Source: Isoetes taiwanensis
Taxonomy: Eukaryota; Streptophyta; Lycopodiopsida; Isoetales; Isoetaceae
Assembly: GCA_021234155.1 (NCBI GenBank)
Contig: JAJEKV010000004.1
Location: forward strand, 9,614,109 to 9,678,108
Direction of reading: 5' to 3'
Length of the DNA: 64,000 nt
The notes beneath the pieces were generated by a model that was given only the letters and a program-made list of their open reading frames with translations, was not told the origin of the DNA and did not search any database. Positions 11,323-23,099 of this stretch are shown piece after piece. Each line of letters begins with the position of its first letter. Positions within the stretch are counted from its first letter, which is position 1. The translations under genes were made by a program, and so were the position numbers.

Positions 11323-12362
11323 AAGTTTCTGTTTAATTTGGTTGGGAGAGTTTCCTAATGGTTTCGTTAAGCAGAGTTTCCTAATGCATTTATCTTAGCA
11401 AAGTTTTCCAATGTAGCTGCAACGTTTTGGTGCTTTGCAGTGCCTACTCCTTACATAAAGGTTGAACATTTATGTTATGCAGATCTGGTAAAGGTTTCCT
11501 GCAGGTGGCCAGGATGGCAGCAATGGCTTTATCATCATAAGAAGATGCAATGGACTTGCTCTCAAGTATAGGAAGTTTTAGAATCCTAACCCCCCTGTTT
11601 TATTATTTGTTGTTATTGCGATGAGGTTGCCTTCCACCAACGATGCTTAGCTCATGTATCTTAGATGCATTGTGGTTTGCTATTTTGAAGGACAAAAGTT
11701 AGAAACATGCAAAATGTTGTCGATTATAGTTAATGTTATCATTAAGTGTGGCCTACATCTGCAAATACAAACAGATGATGGGGGCTTTTCGTCATGACTG
11801 GGGCTTTTGCATGCTATTCCCTTTATTCTATCATTGTTTGGCTTCATGTTTGTTAATCAAGTTCAGGAATCAATCAAGAACCAGGGTTTCATGCCATCTG
11901 GCCTATTTATTGATTAAGGCTTCAACATTTCAGATTTTGATTAGGAACTAGGGTTCGTGCTTCCTGCTTCATAAAAGTAGATGGTATGTTACAGCTAAAA
12001 TGCACAAGGATGTACGAGTTTCATTCTGGCTCTTGAATATATATCACATCAACTTTTCTGCTAAAAAGAGAAAATGGAGCAGAAGCAAGGAACATTCTAC
12101 TTTCTGCTAAAAGAGCAAATGGAGCACAAAGAGGTATCTTTTGACAACTTACTGATTCATCTTTCACTTTTTTTTATCTGGAGGTAGATACTTTAAGCAA
12201 AATAGAGTCCCTAAAATGCTTTGGACAGATCGATCAATCTGGAGCATTTTTTGCATTGTAAGGTTACTTATTCTGGAACTTTGTCCCTTTGTATGTTTGT
12301 TTTATTCCTTTTGGAGAAAGGAGATAAATTGACAATCTATATGCAAAGACTTCTCTTAGATG
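11323..12362. other. No gene seen; CACTA interior
   Basis: AT-rich sequence. It may include intron and flanking DNA of the captured CIPK locus, but no second CIPK exon can be recognised. The frame at 11733-11951 has no family features. Confidence 0.5.
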
Positions 12363-12377
12363 CTTCCATCACATTTT

Positions 12378-12590
12378 TTTTTTTTTTGAAGGACGTCAAG
12401 CTTTATTCCCCAACTAGAAACCAGAGCAACATAAATGCAAAGACAGGATTATAACCCCAGTGGACAAACCGATCCAACTGAGCACAACCACCTGCCTATG
12501 CAAAAGAATGAATCTGAAGGTAAGTATGCCAGATCAGTACTTTCTTCTCTTGATCAAGAGAAGAACAATTGTAAGCCATAACAATTTTAT
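12378..12590 (-). mobile_element. Short 5'-truncated L1 insertion with target duplication
   Basis: Poly(T) followed by GAAGGACGTCAAGCTTTATT is the 3' end of the same L1 family as the large interrupted copy. The 15-bp duplication CTTCCATCACATTTT flanks it at 12363-12377 and 12591-12605. Only about 210 bp of 3' UTR were copied. It contains a 24-nt perfect palindrome centred on GATC at 12542-12565. Confidence 0.85.
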
Positions 12591-12605
12591 CTTCCATCAC
12601 ATTTT

Positions 12606-13424
12606 GCAATGGGGATTTTACATGTAGCTGCCTAATGTAAAAGACCTCCACATCCCCCTATCCACCTTCTTTGCTTCCTTTTGTATTTTAGATTTCATAG
12701 TGTATGCTTCACAGATTATACATGAAAGTGCCACTTCTCACTTTATAATAATTCATGCCATAATTGACGGCCACTTTATAAACTTCCAACTTACAGACTA
12801 ACCGCCGAATCTATATCTGGAATGGAAATGTGATGGTTCTAGGAATTCATTTTAACGTTTTATGCAGGCACTAGCACTTAACCCTGGGGGAACTTAAAAC
12901 ATGCGATGGCCGATCTGTAGGTATGAATACGATTTACATTGAAAAGCTGGAGAATCGTCATCTCATGATGTGTACTTGCATTTAATGTATAATGTGGTGG
13001 TTCTGGAAATCAATTTTGACTTTTTATGTAGGGCACTAGAAATTATCCTTGAGGGAACTTATACTTCAATCATGCCACGACTGATCTGCAGGTATGGATT
13101 TAGGATTTACATTGAAAAGCTGGAGAATTGTCTTCTCCTAATATGTACATTCAATTTTAGTTTTTTTTTTATTGAATAACAGATGCATGACCATGTGCTT
13201 GAGATTCAGATTGACATGTGTCGCTCTTCCTATGTTTAAGTTTGCAAAAATCCCAGGCTATATTTTATGATGAAGTATGCCCGCACCTTGCTGCTATAGA
13301 GCAAGTTCACCATTGCTAACAAAGAAGCACATCTGGTCATCTTCTTCGTGTGGGGGAGAAACAATTCTGTATATGCACGCTGGAATTTTGAAGCAGTGCA
13401 AATGTTGGTGCTTGCAACTCTGGA
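12606..13424. other. No gene seen; two similar sub-blocks
   Basis: The block around 12830-12965 (ATGTGATGGTTCTAGGAATTC, GAAAAGCTGGAGAATCGTC) is repeated with divergence at 12985-13130 (ATGTGGTGGTTCTGGAAATC, GAAAAGCTGGAGAATTGTC). This is a local duplication of about 160 bp. No coding call is supported. Confidence 0.55.
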
Positions 13425-13555
13425 GCCTAGGTGGCATGTTGGAGCCCGCATGGCAAGTTTGAGCCACCTTGGCATGTTTGAGCCTAGGTGGCATGTTTGA
13501 GCCACCTTGGCATAGGTGGCATGTAGGAGCCCGCGTGGCATGTAGGAGCCCGTGT
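13425..13555. repeat. Small minisatellite block of the 19-bp family
   Basis: About seven monomers of the GGCATGTTGGAGCC type precede the main array by 540 bp. The intervening 13556-14097 is unique-looking sequence without a supported gene. Confidence 0.8.
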
Positions 13556-14097
13556 ACCACAATCTGTATACAATTAGCTCTTGAATTCTAATTGCCATAG
13601 TGGGAGGAAAATAGATCCAAACTCATGTCCGTCAGTTCCTATTGCTTCCAACTTCAACTACAACTTCTCGACTATGTCCTAAGTGCAACCGATCAAAACT
13701 CAATCTCCATAACGTAAACCCTACAATAACCTAGCAACACACAGGGTTTACGTTTCGGAGGCCGAAACGCGGTTGTTTTTATAGATAACTAGGTGCATGA
13801 ATTTTGAATATGCATGCAGAGCTATGGCGATAGAAATAACAGAGTTTGTATCTATCGGCCATCCCGAACGATCCCAACAATCTTGTTACTGCAAAAGGCG
13901 CTCTTGACTTCTAATTGCCACACTGGGGGGAGGATAAATCCAAACCCCATTCCGTCTCCTGGGGTCTTGCCTCTCACCGCAGCCGCGCAAAGTCCTGCCC
14001 TTGTTTGACTTAGGGAAGGTGCCAACGCTTCTATCAGATCCAATCAGAGAGAGACGTAGAGAGAGAGGAAGGGAGGGAATGAGGGAGGAAGGGAGAG

Positions 14098-15535
14098 CAT
14101 GTTGGAGTCTAGGTGGCATGTTTGGACCACCTTGGCATGTTGGAGCCTGGTGGCATTCTGAAGCCTAGGTGGCATGTTGAGCCACCTTGGCATGTTGGAC
14201 CCTAGGTGGCACGTTGGAGCCTGCGTGGCATTTTGGAGCCTAGGTGGCATGTTTGAGCCACCTTGGCATGTTGGAGCCTAGGTGGCATGTTGGAACCCGC
14301 ATGGCATGTTGGAGCCACCTTGGCATGTTTGAGCCTAGGTGGCATGTTGGAGCCCACAGCACGTTTAAGCCATCTTGGCATGTTGGAGCCCACGTGGCAT
14401 GTTTGAGCCACCTTAGCATGTTTGAGCCTAGGTGGCATGTTGGAGCGAAGGTGGCATGTTTGAGCCACATTGGCATGTTGGAGCACACGTGGCATGTTTG
14501 AGCCTAGGTGGCATGTTGGAACTGTGGCATGTTTGAGCCACCTTGGTATGTTGGAGTCTAGGTGCCATGTTGGAGCATGTGTGGCATGTTTGAGCCACCT
14601 TGGCATGTTGGAGCCTAGGTGGCATCTTGGAGCCCGCGTGGCATGTTTGAGCCACCATGGCATGTTGGAGCCCACGTGGCTTGAGCCACTTTGGCATGTT
14701 TGAGCCACCTTGGCATGTTGGAGCCTAGGTGGCATGTAGGAGCTCGAGTGGCATATTTGAGCCACCTTGGGATGTTTGAGCCTCCTTGGCAGGCTTGAGC
14801 CTAGGTGGCATGTTGGAGTCGCGTGGCATGTTTGAGCCACCTTGGCATGTTTGAGCCTAGGTGCATGTTGGAGCCTAGGTGGCATGTTTGAGCCACCTTG
14901 GCATGTTGTAGCCTAGGTGGCATGTTGGAATCCACGTGGCATGTTTGAGCCGCCTTGGCATGTTGGAGCCTAGGTGGCATGTTGGACCCCGCGTGGCAGT
15001 TTTGAGTTTCCTTGGCATGTTTGACCCACCTTGGCATGTTGGAGCCTAGGTGGCATGTTGGAGCCATCTTGGCATGTTTGAGTCTAGGTGGCATGTTGGA
15101 GCCTAGATGGCATGTTTTAGCCACCTTGGCATGTTGGAACCTAGATGGCATGTTGGAGCCCGCATGGCATGTTTCAGCCACCTTGGCATGTTTGAGTCAC
15201 CTTGGCATGTTGGAGCCTAGATGGCGTTGGAGCCCACGTGGCATGTTTGAGAAACCTTATCATATTTGAGCCACCTTGGCATGTTGGAGCCCGCGTGGTA
15301 TGTTTCAGCCACGTTGGCATATTTGAGCCACCTTGGCATGTTGGATCCTAGGTGGTGTTTGAGCCCATGTGGCATGTTTGAGCCACCTTGGCATGTTGCA
15401 GCCTAGGTGGCATGTTGGAGCTCGCATGGCATGTTTGAGCCACCTTGGCATGTTGGAGCCCAGGTGGCATGTTGAAGCCTAGGTGGCATGTTGGAGCCCA
15501 CGTGGCATCTTTGATCTACCTTGGCATTGTTGTGT
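14098..15535. repeat. 1.4-kb minisatellite: 19-bp monomers in 57-bp trimers
   Basis: Three monomer types recur: GGCATGTTGGAGCCTAGGT (A), GGCATGTTGGAGCCCGCGT (B) and GGCATGTTTGAGCCACCTT (C), often in the order A-B-C. Three 19-bp units make 57 bp, so every reading frame repeats after 19 codons. This explains the long open frames on both strands (for example 227 codons at 14202-14885, minus). These frames follow from the period and show no sign of being a protein. The AGGTGGC of type A is complementary to the GCCACCT of type C, so transcripts would fold into many hairpins. Confidence 0.9.
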
Positions 15536-15539
15536 CCTT

Positions 15540-16523
15540 AAAAAAAAACATCTACTTAGAAACTATACGTAGTTATAAATCACACCTGAAAAACCATACT
15601 TCCTTAAGAAATAAGTGTTTAAAAACTACGCGTAATTATAAAACACACAAAAAACCATACTTCCTTAAAAAACAACCACTTAAAAACTACACCTACTTAT
15701 GAACCACACCTTAAAAAACTATACTCTATTAAAAAATAGTTACTTAAAAATTACGCCTAATTATATAAACCATACCTCAAAAAAACCATACTTCCTTAAA
15801 AAATAGCTTCTTAAAAACTGTACCTAGTTACAAACTACACCACTTCAGAAAAACCATACTTTATTAAAAAACAACCCTTTAAAAACTATACCCACTTATA
15901 AACCACACCTCAAAAAACCATACTTCTTTCAAAAACAGCTACTTAAAAACTAGACCCACTTATAAACCACACCTCAAAAAACAACACCTCAACTTAAAAA
16001 ATCACACCACTTCAGAAAACCATACTTCCATAAAAAACAGTCACTTAAGAACTACACCCACTTATAAACCACACCTCAAAAACCCATACTTCTTTCCAAA
16101 ACAATTGCTTAAAAACTACACTCACTTATAAACCACACCTCAAAAAACAACACCTAGACTTAAAAAATCATACCACTTCGGAAAACTATACTTCCTTAGA
16201 AAACATCTACTTAAAAACTACACCTTAAAAAACCATATTTCCTTAAAAAATAGATACTTAAAAACAACACCTTATTATAAACCACACCTCAAAAAACAAC
16301 ATCCTCTTAAAAACAACTCATCTTTAAAAAAAAAACTACACTTCCGCAAAATGAAATCTAATTACACACCTAAAAAAAAACCACACCTTTAAAAAAAAAC
16401 ATACATCGTCTTCTTAATAAATCACACCTCCACATAACCACATGTAGAGTTTTTTGAACAACAACATGTGGTTTTTCTTTTACTGTTGTTTTTAAGTGTG
16501 GACCCAGAATTGGGGTGGTAGTG
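15540..16523. repeat. Right terminal repeat and subterminal repeats of the CACTA element
   Basis: About 16 degenerate copies of a 55-65-bp unit contain CTTAAAAACTACACC, ACTTATAAACCACACCT and CAAAAAACCATACTTC. The array then passes into the inverted terminal repeat ending GGGGTGGTAGTG at 16523. It is the mirror of the repeats at 3606-4260, only longer and more regular. Confidence 0.8.
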
Positions 16524-18948
16524 TGAAAACCCAGTGGAGGAATTGTCCACAGAGCAAAACCACCCGCCACCTTACAGCACACAACATGTAAATGAGTTAC
16601 ATATAAGTGTTAATCTGGAGCTATAGTGTACCCAAATACGATTCTTCACTTCATCCTTTACGGAGGAATATATATACGCTTTGACGATGTGTTGCTTAGC
16701 TTCAATAAGCACTTGAGCATCAGGGGCTCTATGGCCCTTGAAAATAAAGAGGTTTCTTCTTTTCCACGTTGACCAAATGATCCATGCTGAAGCTAAGTGA
16801 AATGCCCTCTTTGCCATATTGTCCCAAGAACTTGGGTACACTGCTAATAAGACTTGTTGACTATTCAAACTGCAATAAAAAAGACTCTGAAGCCACAACC
16901 AAGCCGGTCTAGCATGCTGGCATAAGAAGAAACAATGCTCGATTGTCTCATCCCTCCGGCGCGCATAAAGGGCATGTCGTGCACCTCGGGGCCGAAATTT
17001 GTGGACCAAAACATTGACACGCACACATCTATGGATGATTTGCCACCACAAAGCCCGACAACTTTGGATGAAGTAACTTGTCCCAAACCCGGTTCCAAAC
17101 TACTTCTGTTGATTCACTTTGGTACCACCAAAGGCCATTTTTGTGAGGGGCAACACCTCTGCATAAGAAGGATCTTATACATAGAATTCACCAAATGCTC
17201 AGCCTTAACATTCTCATGAACCACCCGGAGATGGGAAGCCACTACTTGTGGTATAGGAGGAAGAATGGCAATATTTGTGCGCCAAATTGTGCGATCCCAT
17301 CTTAAAAGAAGGAACTTTGTCCGAAATTCTTCCCATGTCAGCAATTGTGTTTCACTGTACCATGCAGAAATTGTAAGCACACCTGCTAGTTTCGGTCCGC
17401 TATGTGGGGGATGAACCGATGCTACCAAAGCGCATCTGTTTGGTTATCCCAAAGGGATCCATCAACAACTAGCTCCAGTAAAACTTCTTGCCATAGGGTG
17501 GAGATGGAAAAGCGTACGCACAATATTCCAAGCATCAAGCAACCCTCTGAGGAAAGGAGATGCATTAGAATAAGCTGACAACGGATAGAAAAGAGCCCAA
17601 GGAAGCAGTGCCTTGATAGAAGGAGAGCCAAAGGAGACACAAAGCTGCAATGATTGGGACAGAAGTCGTGAGCCAGGAGACACATCAACATTATTCAAGA
17701 CCCTCCAGATGAACTTGGAAATTAATACTTTGCTCTGTAGGAGAAAGTCGATCATCCCAAGTCCCCCACAGTGCTTTGGTAAGATGCACTTCACCCAACT
17801 AACCTTGACATCAGCCCCTTCTTCTGTGCCACCCCAGATGAAATTCCGAACAATTCTGATGATGAGCTGCATCTTTGCTTGTGGTGCCAGTATAACTGAA
17901 GCCATATAGACATGTGTGCCACTCAACACTGATTTGGCTACAGTAATTCGACCTGCCATGGACAATTTAGCTGTGGAACACCAGAACAAGTGTTTTCCAA
18001 GCCCTTAACAACAGTATCCCACGCATCTCCAGCTCAAATATGAATCCCCACAGGAATACCAAGAAGCTTGGTCGCTTTGCCATGAGGAAGGACCTTCCAT
18101 GGAAATGCAGTAACACTCGGTGGAACTGGAGTATCCTGCATCCACAATGCAGTACACTTCTGCCATCCAACGAAGATACCAGATGCTAAAGAAAAGGAAT
18201 CCAATAGTGAGATGGCATTCTGCAGATTTTGCTCATCAGCCTTTAGGAAAAGAAAAGTATCATCCGCGTACTGATTACAAATCTCCTGCGACCCATTATA
18301 GTCCATGCAAGATGCCATCTTGTGCAGCAAGTGAGAAAATTTGAGAGAGGACCTCTGCTACAATTGTGAAGAGCAATGGTGCCAATGGGCAACCTTGACG
18401 AATGCCACGACCAACCGGAAAGAATGCTGAAGGCTCACCTTGAAAAAGAACAGCAGAATGAGCAGAATAGTGGAGTCTTATTACATCAGCAGTGAAGTGT
18501 GCACCAAAGCCAAGATGCAAGAGACACTTGTCCAAGAAAGTCCAATCAACACTGTCATAGGCTTTTGCAAAATCCAACTTCAAGTAAACAATCTCATGAG
18601 CCTGCAATCTTGCCCAATAAATACCCTCATAGGCAGCCGCTACATTATTTAAAATACACCGTCGCGGTAGGAAACCTGACTGTGTAGAGGATATAGAATC
18701 AGCAAGAATGTCACGAAGCTTTTGAGCATAAGCTTTAGCAAAGATCTTGTAAACAGAAGACAACAAGGTAATGGGACGCCAATCAGAAATTGAAGAAGCC
18801 TCCTTACACTTGGGGATGAGGGAGATGCAGCCCGAATTAAGGAGCTTATCCAGTCGTCGTTGTCTCTTGAAATCCAAAAAAGCATTATAGACATCCTCAC
18901 CAAGCCAGTGCCAATACTTCTGAAAAAACTCCATAGGAATACCATCAA
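16524..18948 (-). pseudogene. L1 ORF2, C-terminal two thirds: reverse transcriptase and zf-RVT region
   Basis: Reading leftward from 18948: GIPMEFFQKYW, SGCISLIPK, DWRPITLLSSVYKI, LDFAKAYDSVDW, GIRQGCPLAPLLF (RT blocks), then YADDTFLF with the catalytic YADD at about 18259-18270. Next come LSMAGRITVAKSVL (17930-17970), typical of plant L1, and a zf-RVT-like tail with RRRDETIEHCFFLC and NLFIFKG (16700-16960). At least four frame changes and several stops break it. The missing N-terminal part continues at 32034 beyond the Ty3 insert: the interrupted peptide is KCPGID on one side and GIPME on the other. Confidence 0.9.
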
Positions 18949-20516
18949 TGTGACGTCCCCTACTCGTATACGGTGCACTCACCGTATACAAACAGGAGTT
19001 CTTCCCCCACACCAGCTCCATGCTGATACAAGGCCCTCCACATATCACTGCACCCGTAACGAGTCTCAGTGGGAAGAGTGAAGGTGTCATTCTACCCCGT
19101 CTCCCTCAGGGCCTACCTAGCTGCGGAAGCGTAAACATACATGTCAGTAGCACATACATCAACATCCTGTGACCATCTCGAAGGATGGTCCTCCTCATAT
19201 CTGCATAGACAAAGATCAGCACATCACATAGGGGATTCTACCCAAGGCTCAGACTCAAAGGATGACTGACGGCTTGGGTCTCCAGAGTTCGTTGCGGACA
19301 GAATTCATGGCAATGGATTTGGCTGGCATAAGAACATGGCATAGGGTTGTCCACTCCATCCGCCCCTCCTGTGCACACTTTGCAGAGTAGGCTGAAAAGT
19401 GTTGGGACTCGATCAGAGTCTCGGGATGCATAGCCGAAGGGGCTATTCCCCGGGTCTCATCCTCCCGGTTCCGATGGGGCGGTGTAGGGATCACTCCCTC
19501 CAGGAGATGCATGCTAACTCAAGGTGACTAGAGGGGGCGCCTCAGTATTCGGAGTGAACCCACCGGAAAGTGTACACCACTTCACGGGTGTCGAGCCCAT
19601 GCCTTACCCTTTTCGACTTGGTAAGCCATTAGACCTAGTCACAATGATCCCGGTGAGGCTTTACACACCCGGGGGATCGTTCAAGAGTCGAGGACATGAA
19701 CCTCCTTTTTAGCCCGGTCGCCCCTTCACCCACAACCCGGTGTGGCTCTTGTACACAGGCCGAATCTACAGTGTGCTAGAGAGGCTACTCTAGGAGCATC
19801 AACTACAAGCTTTAGGGCCTCTACCCCCCTTCCCAATACAAGGAGTTCACAGAAATACATCATCCAAATATATCACAGAAGAACTAAAGAACTAGATCCA
19901 ATCATAGAGTTAGGTTCTTTAGTTAGTGTCCGAGATCTAAGATCTAGATAACTACTATGGGCAATTTAATAGTCTAAACCTACTGATTCTATGACTAGAA
20001 GACGGTTTAAGCTATTAAATTGACCAAATACCTGATCCTTGAGTGGCTCCTCCTGAACTGAGTTCAACCATCCTGCTGAGCTGATCGAATTCAGGGAAAC
20101 TGATGGCGCAATTCGCTTGGGCAGCGTCTGGGAGGCGGTTTTGGCTCCTGGGGCAGCCAAAACTGAGCTCTAAAACCCTAAGGACGAAAAACTAGCAAGC
20201 TAGGGTTTTCCTACCCTAAATAGACATGGGGTTTAGGCTAGGGTTTCCAATTACCCAATTTGGCATGTGGGATAATTGGAAAGGCCCCACTTGCCTTTAG
20301 TGGCTAGGTGGCAAAATATGCCAACATGGAAAGGTGTGCCCTCATTAATGTGCACATGTGCACATTAATAATATATGAACACTCCTAGTAAGTTGCCCCT
20401 AGGGCTACTTACTGGCTATCCGTTGGCGTACACGTCAATCGGGGTGGCGTGTCGCGTGGCGTGGGCAAATTACAATGTACGCCCGGGGGGCGTATCTTTG
20501 TCTTTGGAACGTCACA
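18949..20516 (-). repeat. 3' LTR of the Ty3/gypsy element
   Basis: It aligns with 30479-32028 over its whole length, starting TGTGACGTCCCC and ending GGAACGTCACA. It contains a 26-nt perfect palindrome at 20344-20369 (core GTGCACATGTGCAC) next to a TATATTA stretch, which on the minus strand would lie in U3. Confidence 0.95.
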
Positions 20517-20530
20517 TTCTCCCCACCTTG
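20517..20530 (-). other. Polypurine tract of the Ty3/gypsy element
   Basis: The minus strand reads CAAGGTGGGGAGAA directly before the 3' LTR start TGTGACGT. Position and composition fit the plus-strand primer. Confidence 0.85.
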
Positions 20531-21399
20531 AAATGATTTGTCCGCGGACATCGTGGGTCTCCCCACCTTGGGATCTTCCTAACGCAACACGCAATCAGCG
20601 TGATGCCTACAATATAATCTTTATACATTTATCACGATTACTCTAAGGTAATTATTTTTAGAACATTATTACGTCATTATATTATGAAATACTTATCAAT
20701 TCATAACACCATTAACAAGTTATTCACTATCTTAAGTTAGACAAAATTTCAACATTTCATATCTATAATTATTGTCCGAGGTACTCTTCATTCCTTGCAA
20801 CACATTCCAACAAAACTTGTGTTGCAAGTCTTAGGCTTCGACCTCCTTGCCCTCGGGGCTCTCTTGGCTGCCAGGTCGACACTCACGTTAGTACCGTTTT
20901 AATTGTTTAATAAATTTTGGTTATATGGTGACCACCCACCTATCTACATGAATGCATGGCTAATCTCGGCGTGGGAAGAGGATGAATCTTCCATAATGGC
21001 GTGGAGATAGCGCCTATATGCCTATATGCCACTCATGCCTACACCTCTAGTTGCCCAGCGTGGAGGATATCCTTCTCGCGTGGGGGGCGTGAAGGATGGA
21101 TTCCTCCTATCAAAACATATATGGGGCTAAAGGTGCTTTCCCTATCAATGCATTCCTTAATGACCTCTTTTCTCTCGAGGTCGTCTACTTCCGTGGGGAC
21201 AGTAGACTTTCTAATCTACCTTCCACTCGCCGCCCAAAGCGGAAAGCGGTCATGCCTACATTGACATTACACCACGCCCTAGAGATCACCGTAGTGGTCT
21301 CATCATCGATAACAACGCATGCGATCCATACCAAGCATGGGTTGCATCGTAGATTAATCTATACAAAATTAACCTACACAAATCGACATGCGAGCCGAT

Positions 21400-22950
21400 T
21401 TCTTCGGAGATGACCTTGCCGTCCCATTGCTCCATAAATTGTGGGTGCTTGCTTTACTAAATCTTTCTTAAGTACCCCGTGGCGTCTTCCACGGTAAAGT
21501 GTTTCCACTTGACCAAATCTTTGGAGGAATTCCGGACCTCCTTGTCTTCTTAAAAGCTCTATCAAGAATCATTTACGGAACTATTTCCAGCTGCTCCTCC
21601 GTCATTTCCAACAACGTTGGAGTGTCCAAAACGATGCGGATTTGGGTATGCTTCTTCAACAAACTCACGTGGAAGACCTTATGAATCTTTAGGTGTCTTT
21701 GGCAATTCTAACTTGTAGGATTGATTACCTACTCTCTTGATTATTACGAAGGGTCCAGCCCACCTTGGAGCAAGCTTCTTGCAATTGCCAATCTGAGCCG
21801 CTGCTTCACCTTTATCTTGAGCCATACATCATCTCCAACTTTGAACTCTCTTACTGGATTCGATGCTTATCGGCGATGCTCTTTTGTCGACTTCTTTTGC
21901 TAGCGGATACCCTCGAACCTCTTCCACGAGCTGCTGCATATCGGCCAACATCTGGCTGAAACTTCTACTTTTGACCGCGGGGTTGTGCCAAATTAATGCG
22001 AGTTTACAGCGATAGCCATAATTGATCATAAATGGCGACATTTGGGGCGATTCTGCTTGGTGCTATTGTATGCAAACTCCACCAAGTGAATAAATTCTTC
22101 CCACATACTTTGCTTATTCGGACATAGTTTCGTAGCATGTCTTCTAAGATCTGTTGGTCGCTCCGTGCGGCCATCCGTCACGAGGATGATGGCCAGTGCT
22201 CATGGATAGCTTGGTCTGAATTATGCATAAAGAGGTCTTGCCAAAAGGCACTCATGAACCGGATCTCTGTGGGAGATAATCTCCCTTGGCATGCCATGAA
22301 GCACGAAGATCTCTTTGGTGAAGAGCTTTCTTTGTATCCATATTTTGTATCGTGGTCTGCAAGGTACAAAATGTGCCATCTTTGACAACTTATGCGACCA
22401 CTACCATCAAGGCATCCTTGCCTCTCATTTGTTCTTAGAGTCTGTGATGAAATCCATGCTGATTACCTCCCACTTAGCATTTGGCCTTTGCTAATGGCTC
22501 TAATGCCCACGGAATTGAAATTTGCTACGCCTTCGTCTGGCGGCATAGCCTGACATTCCTTGATGTAGCGAGCTATTTGCTTCTTCATTCTGGCCAATAA
22601 TAGGCTGCTGCGCACTTTGAAATATGTTTTCATGAATCGCATGGCCGGCTATTGGGCTGTTGTTGTCGTGTCATGGAGGATCAACTTCCTTACACACGAT
22701 GATTCAGTGCGCACAACTTGTTCTTATGGTATAACGGGTTGCCTTCCTTCTTATAATGCTTGAAGGCCTCCCGGCTCTTTATCTGTTCTAGCCTCCTTAG
22801 AGAGGCTTGCCCATACTTCCACGAAATCCACATCCGTTGGCAAGGACTCTTCAATCCTCTTACCAAAGTCATTTGGAGGCGTCGAATTGCGTTGCAATGC
22901 ACTCTAGTTGTGGGGGATGCCTTGAAAAGCGCATCTGCTACCACATTGAG
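21400..22950 (-). pseudogene. Ty3 pol: integrase and chromodomain-like C-terminus
   Basis: Integrase signs on the minus strand, in changing frames, include LHGMPREI followed by a degraded DRDP-like block (about 22280-22330), MSAFWQDLFMH (22200-22240), WEEFIHLVEFAYNST (about 22090), SPFMINYGY (22020) and QLVEEVRGYPLAKE (21900-21930). Near 21500 the frame KDLVKWKHFTVEDAT resembles the core of the chromodomain found at the end of chromovirus integrases. The zinc-binding H2C2 part should lie near 22700-22900 but is too broken to see. Frameshifts are frequent. Confidence 0.8.
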
Positions 22951-23099
22951 TTTCCACGGCTTGTAGACTATATCAAAGTCATTATTCCTCGAGGAACTCC
23001 ATCCATCTCATTTGCCTCAGATTGAGGTGTGGTTGCGTGAATACATATTGGAGGCTCGATGGTGGGTATCCAATTGGAACTTCCTTCCCAAGAGGTAGT

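Larger units (their letters stand above)
3606..16523. mobile_element. 12.9-kb CACTA (En/Spm-type) transposon carrying plant gene fragments
   Basis: The left end reads CACTACCACCCCAAAATTGG and the right end, reversed, CACTACCACCCCAATTCTGG; both continue GGTCCACA. The 3-bp target duplication TGA lies at 3603-3605 and 16524-16526, as expected for this superfamily. Both ends carry hundreds of bases of short subterminal repeats. The flanks join into one L1 3' UTR when the element is removed. No TNP2-type transposase is visible, so it is non-autonomous. It contains same-strand fragments of CSI, PPR-like, EXO1-like and CIPK genes, a truncated L1 and two minisatellite blocks. Confidence 0.85.

Noticed and set aside
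14202-14885. 227-codon open frame with a 19-residue repeat, and overlapping frames on the other strand
   Set aside because: The frames follow from the 57-bp period of a minisatellite. They stay open on both strands and have no start context, domain or codon bias of their own.
14098-15535. Regular repeats considered as a CRISPR array
   Set aside because: The 19-bp units abut without unique spacers, and the context is a plant transposon.
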